Assembly: GCA_045648985.1 (NCBI GenBank)
Contig: JAZROZ010000004.1
Span: forward strand, 10,687-74,686
Reading direction: 5' to 3'
Source: SIG437 sp045648985
Lineage (GTDB): Bacteria > Bacillota > Clostridia > UBA1381 > UBA9506
Length of the DNA stretch: 64,000 nucleotides
The translations under genes and the position numbers were made by a program. The first letter of the stretch is position 1. Each line of letters opens with the position of its first letter. This document shows, one piece after another, positions 16,825-25,467 of this stretch. The notes beneath the pieces are model-generated. The model saw nothing but the letters and a program-made list of their open reading frames with translations. It searched no databases and was not told the DNA's origin.

Positions 16825-18393
16825 TTATTCAAGTGATGTCTGCATCAAGTTTTCGGAAGCTTCGTATATCCAAATTCCCCTCTCGGGATATTCGGCTATC
16901 AAAGTCATTTCTGCCCCCCTTACTGCTGCAAGCATAAGTGCTATATCACGGTTATTATTAAGGAGATAATATACGCACTTATCACTCTCCGTCTCATAAA
17001 CTGCGGGGTCGCACAAATATTCAACAGGACGAAATACGTCATTTAATCCATCCCAGAATCCCGCCGTTATCTTACCATTGGAAGCAATAGCGATGTCTTC
17101 ACAGGTATTCCATCCTGAATAGATGGTGGTATAGCCCTTTTCTATCAACATATCACTGATTTCATAGCTAAAATCAGTGTCGGCTTTTAATGCTGTTTTC
17201 ACCTCAGGTAAGACGCAGTTTTTGAGGGAAAAAACGACTAATACCGCAAGTGATACATAAATAATAATTTTACCAAAATCCCAATATTTATATACATAGG
17301 AAAACAAAACCGAAACAAGCGGGAAAATCATAAAATAGTGAATATTGCATACTGTCATATCAGTAAATGTATCCAAAATTCCTATGCAAAGAACGCCGAT
17401 TAAAAGGAGAACTATAAGTATGCTGCAACTGATAGAACGCTCTTCTTTTTTACGTATCAACTGGATAGCTGCTACTATAATAACTATAAGCACCAATAAA
17501 AGAATAATATTATAGTTGTCCTTACCTGTGAGCAGACTTGCCATATTTGTCAGACTTCCTTTTACCGCTGCCGCTATCTCGCTTGTTGACAAAACTCTTG
17601 AATACGAAAAGATTTCTTTTTGAGGAACATTCAAAAAGTGCATTACTAAACGTCCGCTTAAATTCGCAATTGAAAGTGATGCTGTAATTATAAGAGGCTT
17701 AACTTCAAGCTTTTTAGATTTCATCAGGCTAATAAGCTGGTAAATACCCTCTATAACAAGCATAGATGGCAGCATAATCGCCGTCTGGCGCAAACTCTGC
17801 ATACCCGAACCAAAAGACAAAACAAGTGCAATCACAAGCATCGCAATACGAGGTTTTGTCAGTTCTTCACGTCTGCGCAAAAAATTGCCGAAACAGACAA
17901 ATGCAGTAATAACATAGCAAGCATAATAAGAACACATTGTAAAGAAAATCTGCCAGCCATTTCTAGCAGTTATGGCATTTCCCGCACTTGCGGTGAGTAC
18001 AACAAACCCTAAAATACCAATCAGTCGTTCTTCAATGTGGTGAAAAACAGGTTTTGTCATCCATAAAAATGACAGAATAATGCCAATCGTCATAAGTATA
18101 GAAGCAATTGCCATCGCCAGTGCAAAATTTCCTACAATACCATAAATTAAGGACGCGAGCACAGGTGTTGCGATAACGTAGAACTGGTTTCCAAATACCC
18201 ATCCATCAGGGAAGATAGATTTGCTTTCCCATGCCCGAACCGCATATAATGCATCTGAATACATATCTGTGCAATAAAAGCTGGGATTAAGGGAAAGATT
18301 TAAAATACATATGTAAACGAAATATAAAAAAAGTATACCGAAAAGCACAATTGTGGTCGGTGAAACCTTGTTTTTCTTGAGTAGCTCTTTCAT
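16825..18393 (-). CDS. Polytopic membrane protein, possible GT-C-fold glycosyltransferase
   Basis: 522 residues with roughly eleven or twelve hydrophobic segments and a ~110-residue C-terminal soluble tail. An acidic loop after the first helix (CTDMYSDALYAVRAWE) resembles the catalytic first extracytoplasmic loop of GT-C enzymes, which use polyprenyl-phosphate sugars, but I cannot assign a family securely. It stands alone between terminator copies A and B, with no neighbour from a glycan pathway. No good promoter was found in the short 18394-18429 gap, so transcription may enter from the ATPase gene past hairpin B. Confidence 0.6.
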   Translation of the reverse strand: MKELLKKNKVSPTTIVLFGILFLYFVYICILNLSLNPSFYCTDMYSDALYAVRAWESKSIFPDGWVFGNQFYVIATPVLASLIYGIVGNFALAMAIASILMTIGIILSFLWMTKPVFHHIEERLIGILGFVVLTASAGNAITARNGWQIFFTMCSYYACYVITAFVCFGNFLRRREELTKPRIAMLVIALVLSFGSGMQSLRQTAIMLPSMLVIEGIYQLISLMKSKKLEVKPLIITASLSIANLSGRLVMHFLNVPQKEIFSYSRVLSTSEIAAAVKGSLTNMASLLTGKDNYNIILLLVLIVIIVAAIQLIRKKEERSISCSILIVLLLIGVLCIGILDTFTDMTVCNIHYFMIFPLVSVLFSYVYKYWDFGKIIIYVSLAVLVVFSLKNCVLPEVKTALKADTDFSYEISDMLIEKGYTTIYSGWNTCEDIAIASNGKITAGFWDGLNDVFRPVEYLCDPAVYETESDKCVYYLLNNNRDIALMLAAVRGAEMTLIAEYPERGIWIYEASENLMQTSLE

Positions 18394-18429
18394 AAATTAA
18401 TATCTGAAAACCATATCCAAAAAAATTTT

Positions 18430-18449
18430 CCCACAACCTTCGTTGTGGG
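18430..18449 (-). terminator. Diverged terminator hairpin, copy B
   Basis: CCCACAAC and GTTGTGGG around a CTTC loop, the same stem as copies A and C but with different flanks (TTTT before, AAAA after on the plus strand). It closes the ATPase gene on the minus strand. Confidence 0.75.
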
Positions 18450-18467
18450 AAAATAAAACATATCAGT

Positions 18468-19502
18468 TTATATGGTTGTATCTTGTTTAGTATTTATAAC
18501 GTGATTATACATCTTGGTTACATCTTCATTCATATTAACAGGTATAATTTGAATATTTGGTTGCTGGTTTTTGAAAACTACAAAAATCTGGTGCGCAAAG
18601 CCCTGCCCCATCCATTCAACTCCATTAAAATCAAGTATAACCTCTTCAAATTTATCAAGGCTATTTAGCACTCTCCTTGCCTGAGACCTTGAAACAGGCG
18701 ACGCATCAAATATATTTTTTAAGGGCACTATAGTTTTTGTAAAACCGCCGTTGACATCTGAATACTTATCAAATACTTCTTTGCTTTTTTTGTGCGTATA
18801 ATTTGAAAGTGACATAATAACAGCTGTCCCTTTAGAACAGTTTTTTGGTGTATTTATCACATTACTACTGTCAAATTTATCAGCTGTAAAAATTTTATTA
18901 CTCGACAAAATAGCAAAATCATCCATCAGTTTAGAACTGAAGAAAATTCCTTCTCCTGAATGATTTTGTTTATCAGTAGTAAGTTTCCCTTTAAATAACT
19001 CACAAATCGCATCATCTAAAGATGCTAAACCAAAATATTTTTTAATCTTCTCAAAAATTCCAACGCCATCATCACTTATAAAAACACTGGTTTTTAAGTA
19101 ATTCTTTTCAACTAAAATAAATAGGCTGCTCGCATCGGAATGGTCAATTACGTTATTTACCATCTCACTAAATGCATATTCCCATATTTCCTGTACATTT
19201 GGCGGCAAATCGTTTATATGCTTTTTCAAGCTCACATTATATATCTGGGTTTCATTCTCTATTTCATTTTCTTCTCTAAAAAAACAATACTCAAAAGCGG
19301 TGTCAACCAATTCGTATATTCCACGTTTTGCGCGCTTTATTGCGTTTTCGTCAACTAACCGATTAATATAAGTATATACGGTGTCTCTGTTAATATCAAA
19401 AGTTTCCGCTACAATTCGAGAAGGATTTTCGACTTTTTGCTCAATTTTCTCAAGAAGATATAACATTATACTTTTCTTTTTTTCATCACTAAGCTTCATC
19501 AT
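18468..19502 (-). CDS. wHTH - GHKL ATPase - DUF4325 (STAS-like) fusion regulator
   Basis: 344 residues in three parts. Residues 1-70 form a winged helix (MLYLLEKIEQKVENPSRIV ... DTVYTYINRLVDENAIKRAKRGIYEL). Residues ~95-250 form a Bergerat-fold ATPase with N box EMVNNVIDHS (113-122), G1 DDGVGIF (144-150) and G2 GEGIFFSSKL (183-192). From ~270 on there is a DUF4325 STAS-like domain (LDFNGVEWMGQGFAHQIFVVF). This joins in one chain what anti-sigma-kinase and STAS-antagonist proteins do separately, together with a DNA reader. There is no histidine-kinase phosphoacceptor helix. Consensus promoter and symmetrical repeats lie directly upstream, suggesting autoregulation. Target and signal are unknown. 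Confidence 0.8.
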   Translation of the reverse strand: MMKLSDEKKKSIMLYLLEKIEQKVENPSRIVAETFDINRDTVYTYINRLVDENAIKRAKRGIYELVDTAFEYCFFREENEIENETQIYNVSLKKHINDLPPNVQEIWEYAFSEMVNNVIDHSDASSLFILVEKNYLKTSVFISDDGVGIFEKIKKYFGLASLDDAICELFKGKLTTDKQNHSGEGIFFSSKLMDDFAILSSNKIFTADKFDSSNVINTPKNCSKGTAVIMSLSNYTHKKSKEVFDKYSDVNGGFTKTIVPLKNIFDASPVSRSQARRVLNSLDKFEEVILDFNGVEWMGQGFAHQIFVVFKNQQPNIQIIPVNMNEDVTKMYNHVINTKQDTTI

Positions 19503-19533
19503 AACACCTCTTCCTCTACTATATTATGTCTTT

Positions 19534-19562
19534 ATTGTATAATATAATTCTTAAAATGTCAA
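19534..19562 (-). promoter_or_regulatory. Promoter of the wHTH-ATPase gene
   Basis: TTGACA (19562-19557) and TACAAT (19539-19534) on the minus strand, 17-bp spacer, 32 bp before the start. Confidence 0.85.
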
Positions 19563-19564
19563 GA

Positions 19565-19619
19565 GTTATTCGGCTTAAATACAAAGTTATTCGGCTTAAA
19601 ATATTTTAACCCGAATAAC
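19565..19619. promoter_or_regulatory. Probable operator: two direct repeats and one inverted copy
   Basis: GTTATTCGGCTTAAA occurs at 19565 and again at 19586, 21 bp (two helical turns) apart, and an inverted copy lies at 19606-19619. The second and third together form a 34-bp near-perfect palindrome (19586-19619). The array starts three bases upstream of the -35, the position expected for an activator or autoregulator site. Confidence 0.7.
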
Positions 19620-19625
19620 TCATTA

Positions 19626-19660
19626 AAAAACCCACAACTTTCGTTGTGGGTTTTTGATTG
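19626..19660. repeat. 35-bp terminator repeat, copy C
   Basis: Identical to copy A at 16749-16783, including the five A, five T and trailing GATTG. It is the terminator of the rplM-rpsI operon, 14 bp after the rpsI stop on the minus strand. Confidence 0.85.
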
Positions 19661-19673
19661 AAAACATATTCTG

Positions 19674-20066
19674 TTAACGTTTTGAGAACTGAGGAGCACG
19701 TCTTGCAGCTTTCAAGCCGTACTTCTTTCTTTCCTTCATTCTTGGGTCACGTGTTAAGAGACCTGCCTTTTTGAGAACTGAACGATATGCTTCTTCGTCT
19801 GCTTCTAAGAGTGCTCTTGCTATACCGTGTCTGATTGCACCAGCCTGACCTGTAAATCCGCCACCTGCAACTTTAACTATTACATCAAATTTATCCTGTG
19901 TTTTTGTTGCAACGAGCGGCTGATTAACGATGAGCTTTAAAGTTTCTAAACCAAAATATTCATCGATTGTTCTTTCGTTTATTGTAATGTTGCCTTTACC
20001 GGGAACGAGACGAACCCTAGCAACTGACTTTTTTCTTCTTCCTGTACCGTAGTATAATTCAGCCAT
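19674..20066 (-). CDS. rpsI: 30S ribosomal protein S9
   Basis: 130 residues, standard length. The start AELYYGTGRRKKSVARVRL and the C-terminal GLKAARRAPQFSKR, whose last residues reach the P-site tRNA, are typical. It follows rplM with a 13-bp gap and an AAGGAGG ribosome site; the two form the classical L13-S9 operon. Confidence 0.98.
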   Translation of the reverse strand: MAELYYGTGRRKKSVARVRLVPGKGNITINERTIDEYFGLETLKLIVNQPLVATKTQDKFDVIVKVAGGGFTGQAGAIRHGIARALLEADEEAYRSVLKKAGLLTRDPRMKERKKYGLKAARRAPQFSKR

Positions 20067-20079
20067 CTATATTCCCTCC

Positions 20080-20517
20080 TTATTTAATCTCTAAAGTCCA
20101 AGCTTCAGGTTTCTGTGCAGCGTTATCGTGCTCACTGCCAACGTAAACTCTGAGTCTTGTGAGTGCCTTTGCACCTAATGTGTTGTGCGGGAGCATTCCC
20201 TTAACAGCTTTTGTCATTGCAAACTCAGGACGCTCTGCCATAAGCTTGTCGTACTTAACTTCTTTAAGTCCGCCAACGTAACCTGTGTGTCTGTAATAAA
20301 CTTTCTGCTGTAATTTCTTGCCCGTCAGAACTGCTTTAGATGCGTTTAAGATGATTACATGGTCACCGCAGTCGCAGTGAGGAGTGAATTCCGGCTTATG
20401 CTTTCCTCTTAAGATTGCTGCTGCCTGAGCTGCAACACGACCGAGAGGCTTGCCGTCAGCATCTATGATATACCATTTTCTGTCGAGTTCATGTGCTTTT
20501 GCCATAAATGTACTCAT
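20080..20517 (-). CDS. rplM: 50S ribosomal protein L13
   Basis: 145 residues. WYIIDADGKPLGRVAAQAA, RGKHKPEFTPHCDCGDHVIILNA and the HNTLGAKALTRLRVY segment identify it. It binds 23S rRNA early in 50S assembly. An AGGAGG ribosome site precedes the ATG. The ~50-nt leader between the promoter at 20604-20576 and the start is short; an L13 leader structure could not be confirmed. Confidence 0.98.
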   Translation of the reverse strand: MSTFMAKAHELDRKWYIIDADGKPLGRVAAQAAAILRGKHKPEFTPHCDCGDHVIILNASKAVLTGKKLQQKVYYRHTGYVGGLKEVKYDKLMAERPEFAMTKAVKGMLPHNTLGAKALTRLRVYVGSEHDNAAQKPEAWTLEIK

Positions 20518-20575
20518 AAAACTTATACCTCCTAAGTTACTTTCAATATATTCTTTTCAAAATCGTACGGATGAT

Positions 20576-20604
20576 ATTATACAAAAAGTTAAAATGTTTG
20601 TCAA
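20576..20604 (-). promoter_or_regulatory. Promoter of rplM-rpsI
   Basis: TTGACA and TATAAT on the minus strand with a 17-bp spacer, both perfect. Confidence 0.9.
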
Positions 20605-20675
20605 GTACTTTTTTAAACTTTTTTAAAATAGATTTTTTAAACTTTGTTTTTCTCCGTTTTTCTCTTCCTAGCTCT

Positions 20676-21350
20676 CTAATGCTCTATTATCATTTTCACT
20701 TTTTTGTAAATTTCTTCTGCTATTTCTTCTCTTTTTCTCAAGTTTCCGCTATCTACACACGATATTTTCTGCCAGCCGAGATAATCACATATTGAAACTG
20801 CATTATTATAGGAAGTTTCTAAATAACTTTTATCTCTTTCGTGGATGTCCTTTTCCTTTTCTCCCGTTATTTTATTCATTCGCTCTGCCATAAGCATTCT
20901 TGCAAACTCGGGCGGCATATCTAAAAATATCACACAATCGGGTGTGGGAAGTCCGAGCTTTTTATATTCAAGGTCTGACAGCCATTTGATGAAGTCTTCT
21001 TTCTCATTTTTATCCACCTTTGATGCCTGATGAACTATGTTTGATGTCACATATCTGTCGCAGACTACTATTCCGCCTGACTTATAGAAATCGCCCCAGT
21101 CGCGTCTAAAACTTGCATAGCGGTCTATTGCATAAAACGTTGACGCAGCATAGGCATTTACAGCATTTGGGTCAGAACCTAGGTCCCCTGCCAAGTATCT
21201 CCTTACGGGCAGTGAAAAATCGCTTTGATAGTCGGGAAATGAAACAGTTTTTACATTTTCATATTCAGTTTTCAGTCTTTCAAAAAGCATCTCGGTCTGA
21301 GTTTGCTTACCGCTCGAATCGACGCCCTCTATTACTATTAATTTTCCCAT
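20676..21350 (-). CDS. tmk: dTMP kinase (thymidylate kinase)
   Basis: 224 residues. It phosphorylates dTMP to dTDP. The P-loop IEGVDSSGKQTQTEML, the substrate motif VCDRYVTSNIVHQ and the LID segment ERMNKITGEKEKDIHERDKSYLE are visible. It follows thyX with a one-base overlap, so the gene pair makes and then activates dTMP. At 224 residues it is a little longer than the ~210 usual, with an insert around FRRDWGDFYKSGG. Confidence 0.93.
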   Translation of the reverse strand: MGKLIVIEGVDSSGKQTQTEMLFERLKTEYENVKTVSFPDYQSDFSLPVRRYLAGDLGSDPNAVNAYAASTFYAIDRYASFRRDWGDFYKSGGIVVCDRYVTSNIVHQASKVDKNEKEDFIKWLSDLEYKKLGLPTPDCVIFLDMPPEFARMLMAERMNKITGEKEKDIHERDKSYLETSYNNAVSICDYLGWQKISCVDSGNLRKREEIAEEIYKKVKMIIEH

Positions 21351-22108
21351 TATTTATAAAGCTCCTTCATTTCTTTTGCTCTCCCGCAGGACATAGAACC
21401 TTCGGGGCATTTACCATATACACATCCGGGTCCTGCATATTTAAAGAGTGTCGGTGCAACTTCTTTAACCTCAAGCAGCATCTTTCGTGCGAGTTCCCTT
21501 ATCTCCCACTGCGCTCTGTAGCAGCAGCGGTGTCTAAAGAAGTTCATTAAGCTCCTTGCATTCATTGTTACTACCATTTTTGTTTCACACGCATTTGGAA
21601 GCACAAAGCGTGCATCCTCGATTGCCTGTTTTTCGGCTTTACGTTTAGCTTCTTTTTCGTCTGTACCGTCGTTTATCATATTGTCGTAGTGCTTTTTAAA
21701 AAGGATGTCGCAAAGCTCATTATAGGTTTTCTGGTCGTCTTCCATTGCCTTTATGTAAATCTCTTTTGCTTCTTCTATATTTTCAATTTCAGGCGGCATT
21801 ATATATTCAAACTGTCCCTCTTTTACATATCTTTGCGATTTTACTGAATAGCTTGCTATTCTGTGACGTGTAATCTGGGCAAGTAAACTCCTTGAAACAC
21901 CCTCAATTCCGAATGTAAAAGTTACGTGCTCGATTGGGCTTTCGTGTCCCATATCCATCAGCATCGACAAAAATTTATCTGTTTTTTCTTCTGTCAAGCC
22001 ATCTAAGATATTCTCAACACCTGAACTTGAATAGCATAGCTTAGCTGCTGCTGAAACTACTTTTTCAGGCTCGGGAGTATGCTGAAGTAATTTTACATAT
22101 ATTGACAT
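21350..22108 (-). CDS. thyX: Flavin-dependent thymidylate synthase
   Basis: 252 residues from the ATG at 22108, preceded by AAGGATGG; the frame opens 21 codons earlier without a ribosome site. The enzyme methylates dUMP using methylene-THF and FAD, replacing ThyA in many anaerobes. The ThyX signature is present as ITRHRIASYSVKSQRYV, followed by the second substrate region FRHRCCYRAQWEIRELA. The C-terminal cysteine cluster (CVYGKCPEGSMSCGR) is an extra that some clostridial ThyX proteins carry and might bind metal. Couples directly to tmk. Confidence 0.95.
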   Translation of the reverse strand: MSIYVKLLQHTPEPEKVVSAAAKLCYSSSGVENILDGLTEEKTDKFLSMLMDMGHESPIEHVTFTFGIEGVSRSLLAQITRHRIASYSVKSQRYVKEGQFEYIMPPEIENIEEAKEIYIKAMEDDQKTYNELCDILFKKHYDNMINDGTDEKEAKRKAEKQAIEDARFVLPNACETKMVVTMNARSLMNFFRHRCCYRAQWEIRELARKMLLEVKEVAPTLFKYAGPGCVYGKCPEGSMSCGRAKEMKELYK

Positions 22109-22266
22109 ATTTAATCCATCCTTTTTAAAATTGTACCATTTTAGTATATCTTTTATAGGGCCTTTTGTCAAGTATTGCAGATTTGCGATTTTTGGCGGTT
22201 TTTTCCTTAATATTATCTATTTCACTAAAAAATTCAAAAAAATATTTATTTTTTCCCCTTAAAAAG

Positions 22267-22295
22267 TTGCATATGCTGTAAATTTGTGATATAAT
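22267..22295 (+). promoter_or_regulatory. Promoter of the division cluster
   Basis: TTGCAT and TATAAT with a 17-bp spacer, ~35 bp before the hlyD-like start. The rest of 22109-22331 is AT-rich and shows no other feature. Confidence 0.8.
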
Positions 22296-22331
22296 AGAAT
22301 AATGTATAATGTAAAAATGGGAGAATAGGTT

Positions 22332-23552
22332 ATGAAAAACAAAAACCTGACACTTATTATTGTTTTTGCTGTGCTCGCCATTATATATGTCATCAGAAGT
22401 TTTGCATCAAACACAGTTGTTAAAGAAACTTTATATAAAGAAAAAATTGAGGATTCCATAAACACAAAGGGTATGGTTGTTAAATACGAAAGTCTTTACT
22501 CCCCTGATACCGATGGTGTGATGGATTCAAAATTTACATCAGGTGAGCGCGTTGCTACAGGTTCGCTCATTGCCGTTATCTATAAAGGCAGTGTTGACCC
22601 TGACGTTAAAAACAGGCTTGAACAGGTAAACAGAAAAATAGCAATCATAGAAGGCAATCAGTCCAAAAACTCTGCCTTTTCAAATGATATTTCAAAAATT
22701 GAACAGGAAATCAGCTCAAATGTTGACGGAATTATCCAGAGCAGCTATATGCACGATATGCAAAACGTTGCATCTTTAAAATATAACATCACAGCGCTCA
22801 CTGAGCACAAAGGTGTTATCGAGGGCAACACGCAGGCAAAATCTGCAACACTTGATTCGCTTTACCAGACCAGAGCAGATTTGGAAACAAAAATCGGTGT
22901 GGCACAAAGCAGTATTTATGCTCAAAGCTCAGGTCTTTTCTCATCGTATATTGACGGCTTGGAGCAGCTTATCACTCCATACAATATGCACGAGCTTACT
23001 CCCAGTAAATTTGATGAGCTTTATGAGTTTGACGAAAACAACATCAAAACAAACAAAGAAGCAGACGGCCCTTACGTTTGCAAAATCATTGATAACTACA
23101 GATATTTCATAGCTTTTAAGGCAGAGAGCGAAAAAGTGGCAGACCTTTCTGCAGGCGATACTGCATACCTAAGGTTTTATGATATTTCGACATCCTCTGT
23201 AGCGGTTGAAATTTTCAACGTTTCTCCCGACATTGACGGCGAGTCAATCGTTATTGTAGAGTGTCGCGACTATCAGGATGGGCTACTCGAAAAACGCTTT
23301 GTAAATATTGACTTCATTAAAAAGACATATGAAGGCTTTAAAATAAGTCTGTCCGCTCTGCGTACTAAGGATAATCAGAACGGAGTTTATGTAATACGTG
23401 AAAACATCTTAAGGTTTGTTCCCGTTAACATTCTCTACAAAGACGGCGATACTCTCCTTTGCGAGTCGCAGGACAGCACACATCCGCTCAAGCTTTATGA
23501 TGAGATTGTCATAAACGCTTCAGAATATCAGGAAGGTGAAATGATTAATTAG
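22332..23552 (+). CDS. HlyD-type membrane-fusion protein heading the division cluster
   Basis: 406 residues. One N-terminal helix (LTLIIVFAVLAIIYVIRSF) anchors an extracytoplasmic chain. A biotinyl-lipoyl-like half-motif (YSPDTDGVMDSKFTSGERVATGSLIAVIY) is followed by a long coiled region (LEQVNRKIAIIEGNQ to LETKIGVAQSSIY), then the beta-barrel part and a C-terminal VYVIRENILRFVPVNILYKDGDTLLC segment. This is the build of HlyD/MacA adaptors, but no ABC exporter is adjacent. It is followed by ylmE with a single-base gap, so it is a stable member of the division operon; a role in envelope assembly at the septum is possible but unproven. Confidence 0.8.
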   Translation: MKNKNLTLIIVFAVLAIIYVIRSFASNTVVKETLYKEKIEDSINTKGMVVKYESLYSPDTDGVMDSKFTSGERVATGSLIAVIYKGSVDPDVKNRLEQVNRKIAIIEGNQSKNSAFSNDISKIEQEISSNVDGIIQSSYMHDMQNVASLKYNITALTEHKGVIEGNTQAKSATLDSLYQTRADLETKIGVAQSSIYAQSSGLFSSYIDGLEQLITPYNMHELTPSKFDELYEFDENNIKTNKEADGPYVCKIIDNYRYFIAFKAESEKVADLSAGDTAYLRFYDISTSSVAVEIFNVSPDIDGESIVIVECRDYQDGLLEKRFVNIDFIKKTYEGFKISLSALRTKDNQNGVYVIRENILRFVPVNILYKDGDTLLCESQDSTHPLKLYDEIVINASEYQEGEMIN

Positions 23553-23553
23553 T

Positions 23554-24228
23554 ATGATAGCTGATAATCTTTTAAAAATAAAAGAAAATATAGAAAAAGC
23601 CTGCTCTCTTTCAGGGAGAAAGCCAGAGGACATAACCTTGGTTGCAGTTACAAAAAACGTTGGTATCCCTGAGTGTGATGCGCTTTTGTCAAGCTCTCAC
23701 AATGTCTTTGGCGAAAACAGAGTGCAGTCGCTTTTGGAAAAATATGACATCTTAGGCGACAAGGCAATCTGGCATTTAATCGGGCATCTGCAAACAAACA
23801 AGGTTAAATATATTATGGATAAAGTAACTTTAATCCACTCCGTTGACAGTCTGCATTTAGCCGAAGAAATTGAAAGGCTTGCAAAAAAAGCGGGCAAAAC
23901 GCAGGATATTTTACTTCAGGTCAACGTTTCAGGTGAGGAGTCTAAATTCGGTATGCCCAAAGGCGACCTCTTCCCCACTTTAGAGGTTTTATCAGGATTT
24001 GAAAATATTAAGGTGCGCGGTCTTATGACCATTCCGCCTTTAGCGACCTTTAAGGGTGAAAACAGAAAATATTTTTCTGCACTCTATGATTTATTTTCAA
24101 AGGTGGGAAATCAATTTGGCGCTAACATCTCTTTTGACTGCTTATCTATGGGGATGAGTGACGACTATGAAGACGCAATACAAGAAGGCGCTAACATTAT
24201 AAGAGTCGGACGGGCTTTATACGTTTAG
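23554..24228 (+). CDS. ylmE: YggS/YlmE-family PLP homeostasis protein
   Basis: 224 residues. A single-domain alanine-racemase-like barrel that binds PLP but has no known catalysis. LVAVTKNVGIPECDALL contains the PLP lysine, with FGENRVQSLLEKY, WHLIGHLQTNKVKYI, GLMTIPPLA and LSMGMSDDYEDAIQEGANIIRVGRALY following as in all YggS proteins. It lies in the conserved ylmE-sepF-ylmH-divIVA order. Confidence 0.96.
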   Translation: MIADNLLKIKENIEKACSLSGRKPEDITLVAVTKNVGIPECDALLSSSHNVFGENRVQSLLEKYDILGDKAIWHLIGHLQTNKVKYIMDKVTLIHSVDSLHLAEEIERLAKKAGKTQDILLQVNVSGEESKFGMPKGDLFPTLEVLSGFENIKVRGLMTIPPLATFKGENRKYFSALYDLFSKVGNQFGANISFDCLSMGMSDDYEDAIQEGANIIRVGRALYV

Positions 24229-24271
24229 TTTATATTAAATAATTTTATATACAAATTAGGAGGAAATTTTT

Positions 24272-24700
24272 ATGAGCGCAATGGACAAAATGTTAAAATG
24301 GATTGGAATACAGGACGAGGAGGAAATGGAAGAAGAATTCTTATCTGCTGCTCCTGCCGTTGAAGAAGAGCCTGTTGTACCTGCAGGCAAACGCGGCAAG
24401 GTGGTTAACATCCACACAACAGCACAGATGAAGGTTGTTGTTGTTCAACTCCAGAGCTTTGAAGATGCTAAAGACATCGCTGACCACTTAAAGAGCAAAA
24501 AGCCTATCGTTATAAATCTTGAAAACCTTGAAAAAGAAGTTTCACGTCGTGTTGTTGACTTCCTTTCAGGTGCAGTTTATGGTGTTGACGGTAATATCCA
24601 GAAAATCACAAACGGTATTTTCTTAATTGCTCCTTATAATGTTGGTATTATGGGCGACTTGAATGATGAACTCAGAAAAGGATTTCCATTTACATACTAA
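24272..24700 (+). CDS. sepF: Cell division protein SepF
   Basis: 142 residues. The N-terminal amphipathic helix (AMDKMLKWIGIQDEEEMEE) targets membrane, an acidic linker follows, and the C-terminal ~85 residues are the SepF core (KVVVVQLQSFEDAKDIADHLKSKKPIVINLENL, RRVVDFLSGAVYGVDGNIQKI). SepF tethers FtsZ to the membrane. AGGAGG lies eight bases upstream of the ATG. The stop overlaps the ylmH start (TAATG). Confidence 0.97.
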   Translation: MSAMDKMLKWIGIQDEEEMEEEFLSAAPAVEEEPVVPAGKRGKVVNIHTTAQMKVVVVQLQSFEDAKDIADHLKSKKPIVINLENLEKEVSRRVVDFLSGAVYGVDGNIQKITNGIFLIAPYNVGIMGDLNDELRKGFPFTY

Positions 24701-25446
24701 TGATTAAAACTGAAGAAGACAGCAAATGGCTCTTGCGTGTTCACGATTTAGCGTTTGCTGCAGATAATAAAAATGTGACTAAGTTTACTAAATTCTGCGA
24801 CCAGCGGCTTATATATGTAGCAAAAAACTTTGCGGGGGCCGATTTTAAAAAGGGTTGTTTTTGGGGCGGATATGAAAGGGCAGAGCGGCAGATACTCGGG
24901 TTTTTTCCTGATTATTTAGAGCCTGACACTTCACTCTTTCCCATATCGCTTTTAAAAATTAAAGGCGCAGATGGTTTGTCTCACCGCGACTTTTTAGGCT
25001 CTCTTTTAGGACTCGGAATAAGCCGTGATGTGATTGGCGATATTTTAGTATGTGATGATTTATGTTATGTTTTTGTGTATAGCGGGATAGAAGAATTTAT
25101 CCTGTATAACCTAAAAAAAGTCGCTAATAAAAATGTGACTGTAAAAAAAGAAGATGATTTATCGGTTGTGCCTGAAAAGAAGTTCTCGGAAATTAGCGGA
25201 ACCGTATCATCTGAAAGACTTGACTGTATTGTCAGCTTATTTACAAAAAAATCAAGGAGCGATTCGCTTCATTTAATCAGCTCTGAGCGTGTTTTTCTAA
25301 ATCACGCACCCTGCACAGCTCCGTCAGCTAAAATAAACGAGGGGGATGTGATTTCCGTACGCAAATTCGGGAAAGCACAGATTTCTAAAATCGGTCCTGA
25401 AACAAAAAAGGGACGAATACGTATCGTGCTTTTAAAATATGTATAA
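24700..25446 (+). CDS. ylmH: YlmH-type S4 RNA-binding protein
   Basis: 248 residues. An N-terminal YlmH-specific domain (RVHDLAFAADNKNVTKFTKF ... FWGGYERAERQILGFFP, LLGLGISRDVIGDILV) and a C-terminal S4 domain (SSERLDCIVSLFTKKSRSDSLHLI, VFLNHAPC, INEGDVISVRKFGK). YlmH homologues bind ribosome-related RNA and have been tied to rescue of stalled peptidyl-tRNA and to division. Translationally coupled to sepF. Confidence 0.94.
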   Translation: MIKTEEDSKWLLRVHDLAFAADNKNVTKFTKFCDQRLIYVAKNFAGADFKKGCFWGGYERAERQILGFFPDYLEPDTSLFPISLLKIKGADGLSHRDFLGSLLGLGISRDVIGDILVCDDLCYVFVYSGIEEFILYNLKKVANKNVTVKKEDDLSVVPEKKFSEISGTVSSERLDCIVSLFTKKSRSDSLHLISSERVFLNHAPCTAPSAKINEGDVISVRKFGKAQISKIGPETKKGRIRIVLLKYV

Positions 25447-25467
25447 TTAAGAAAGGTGGGGGGGACT

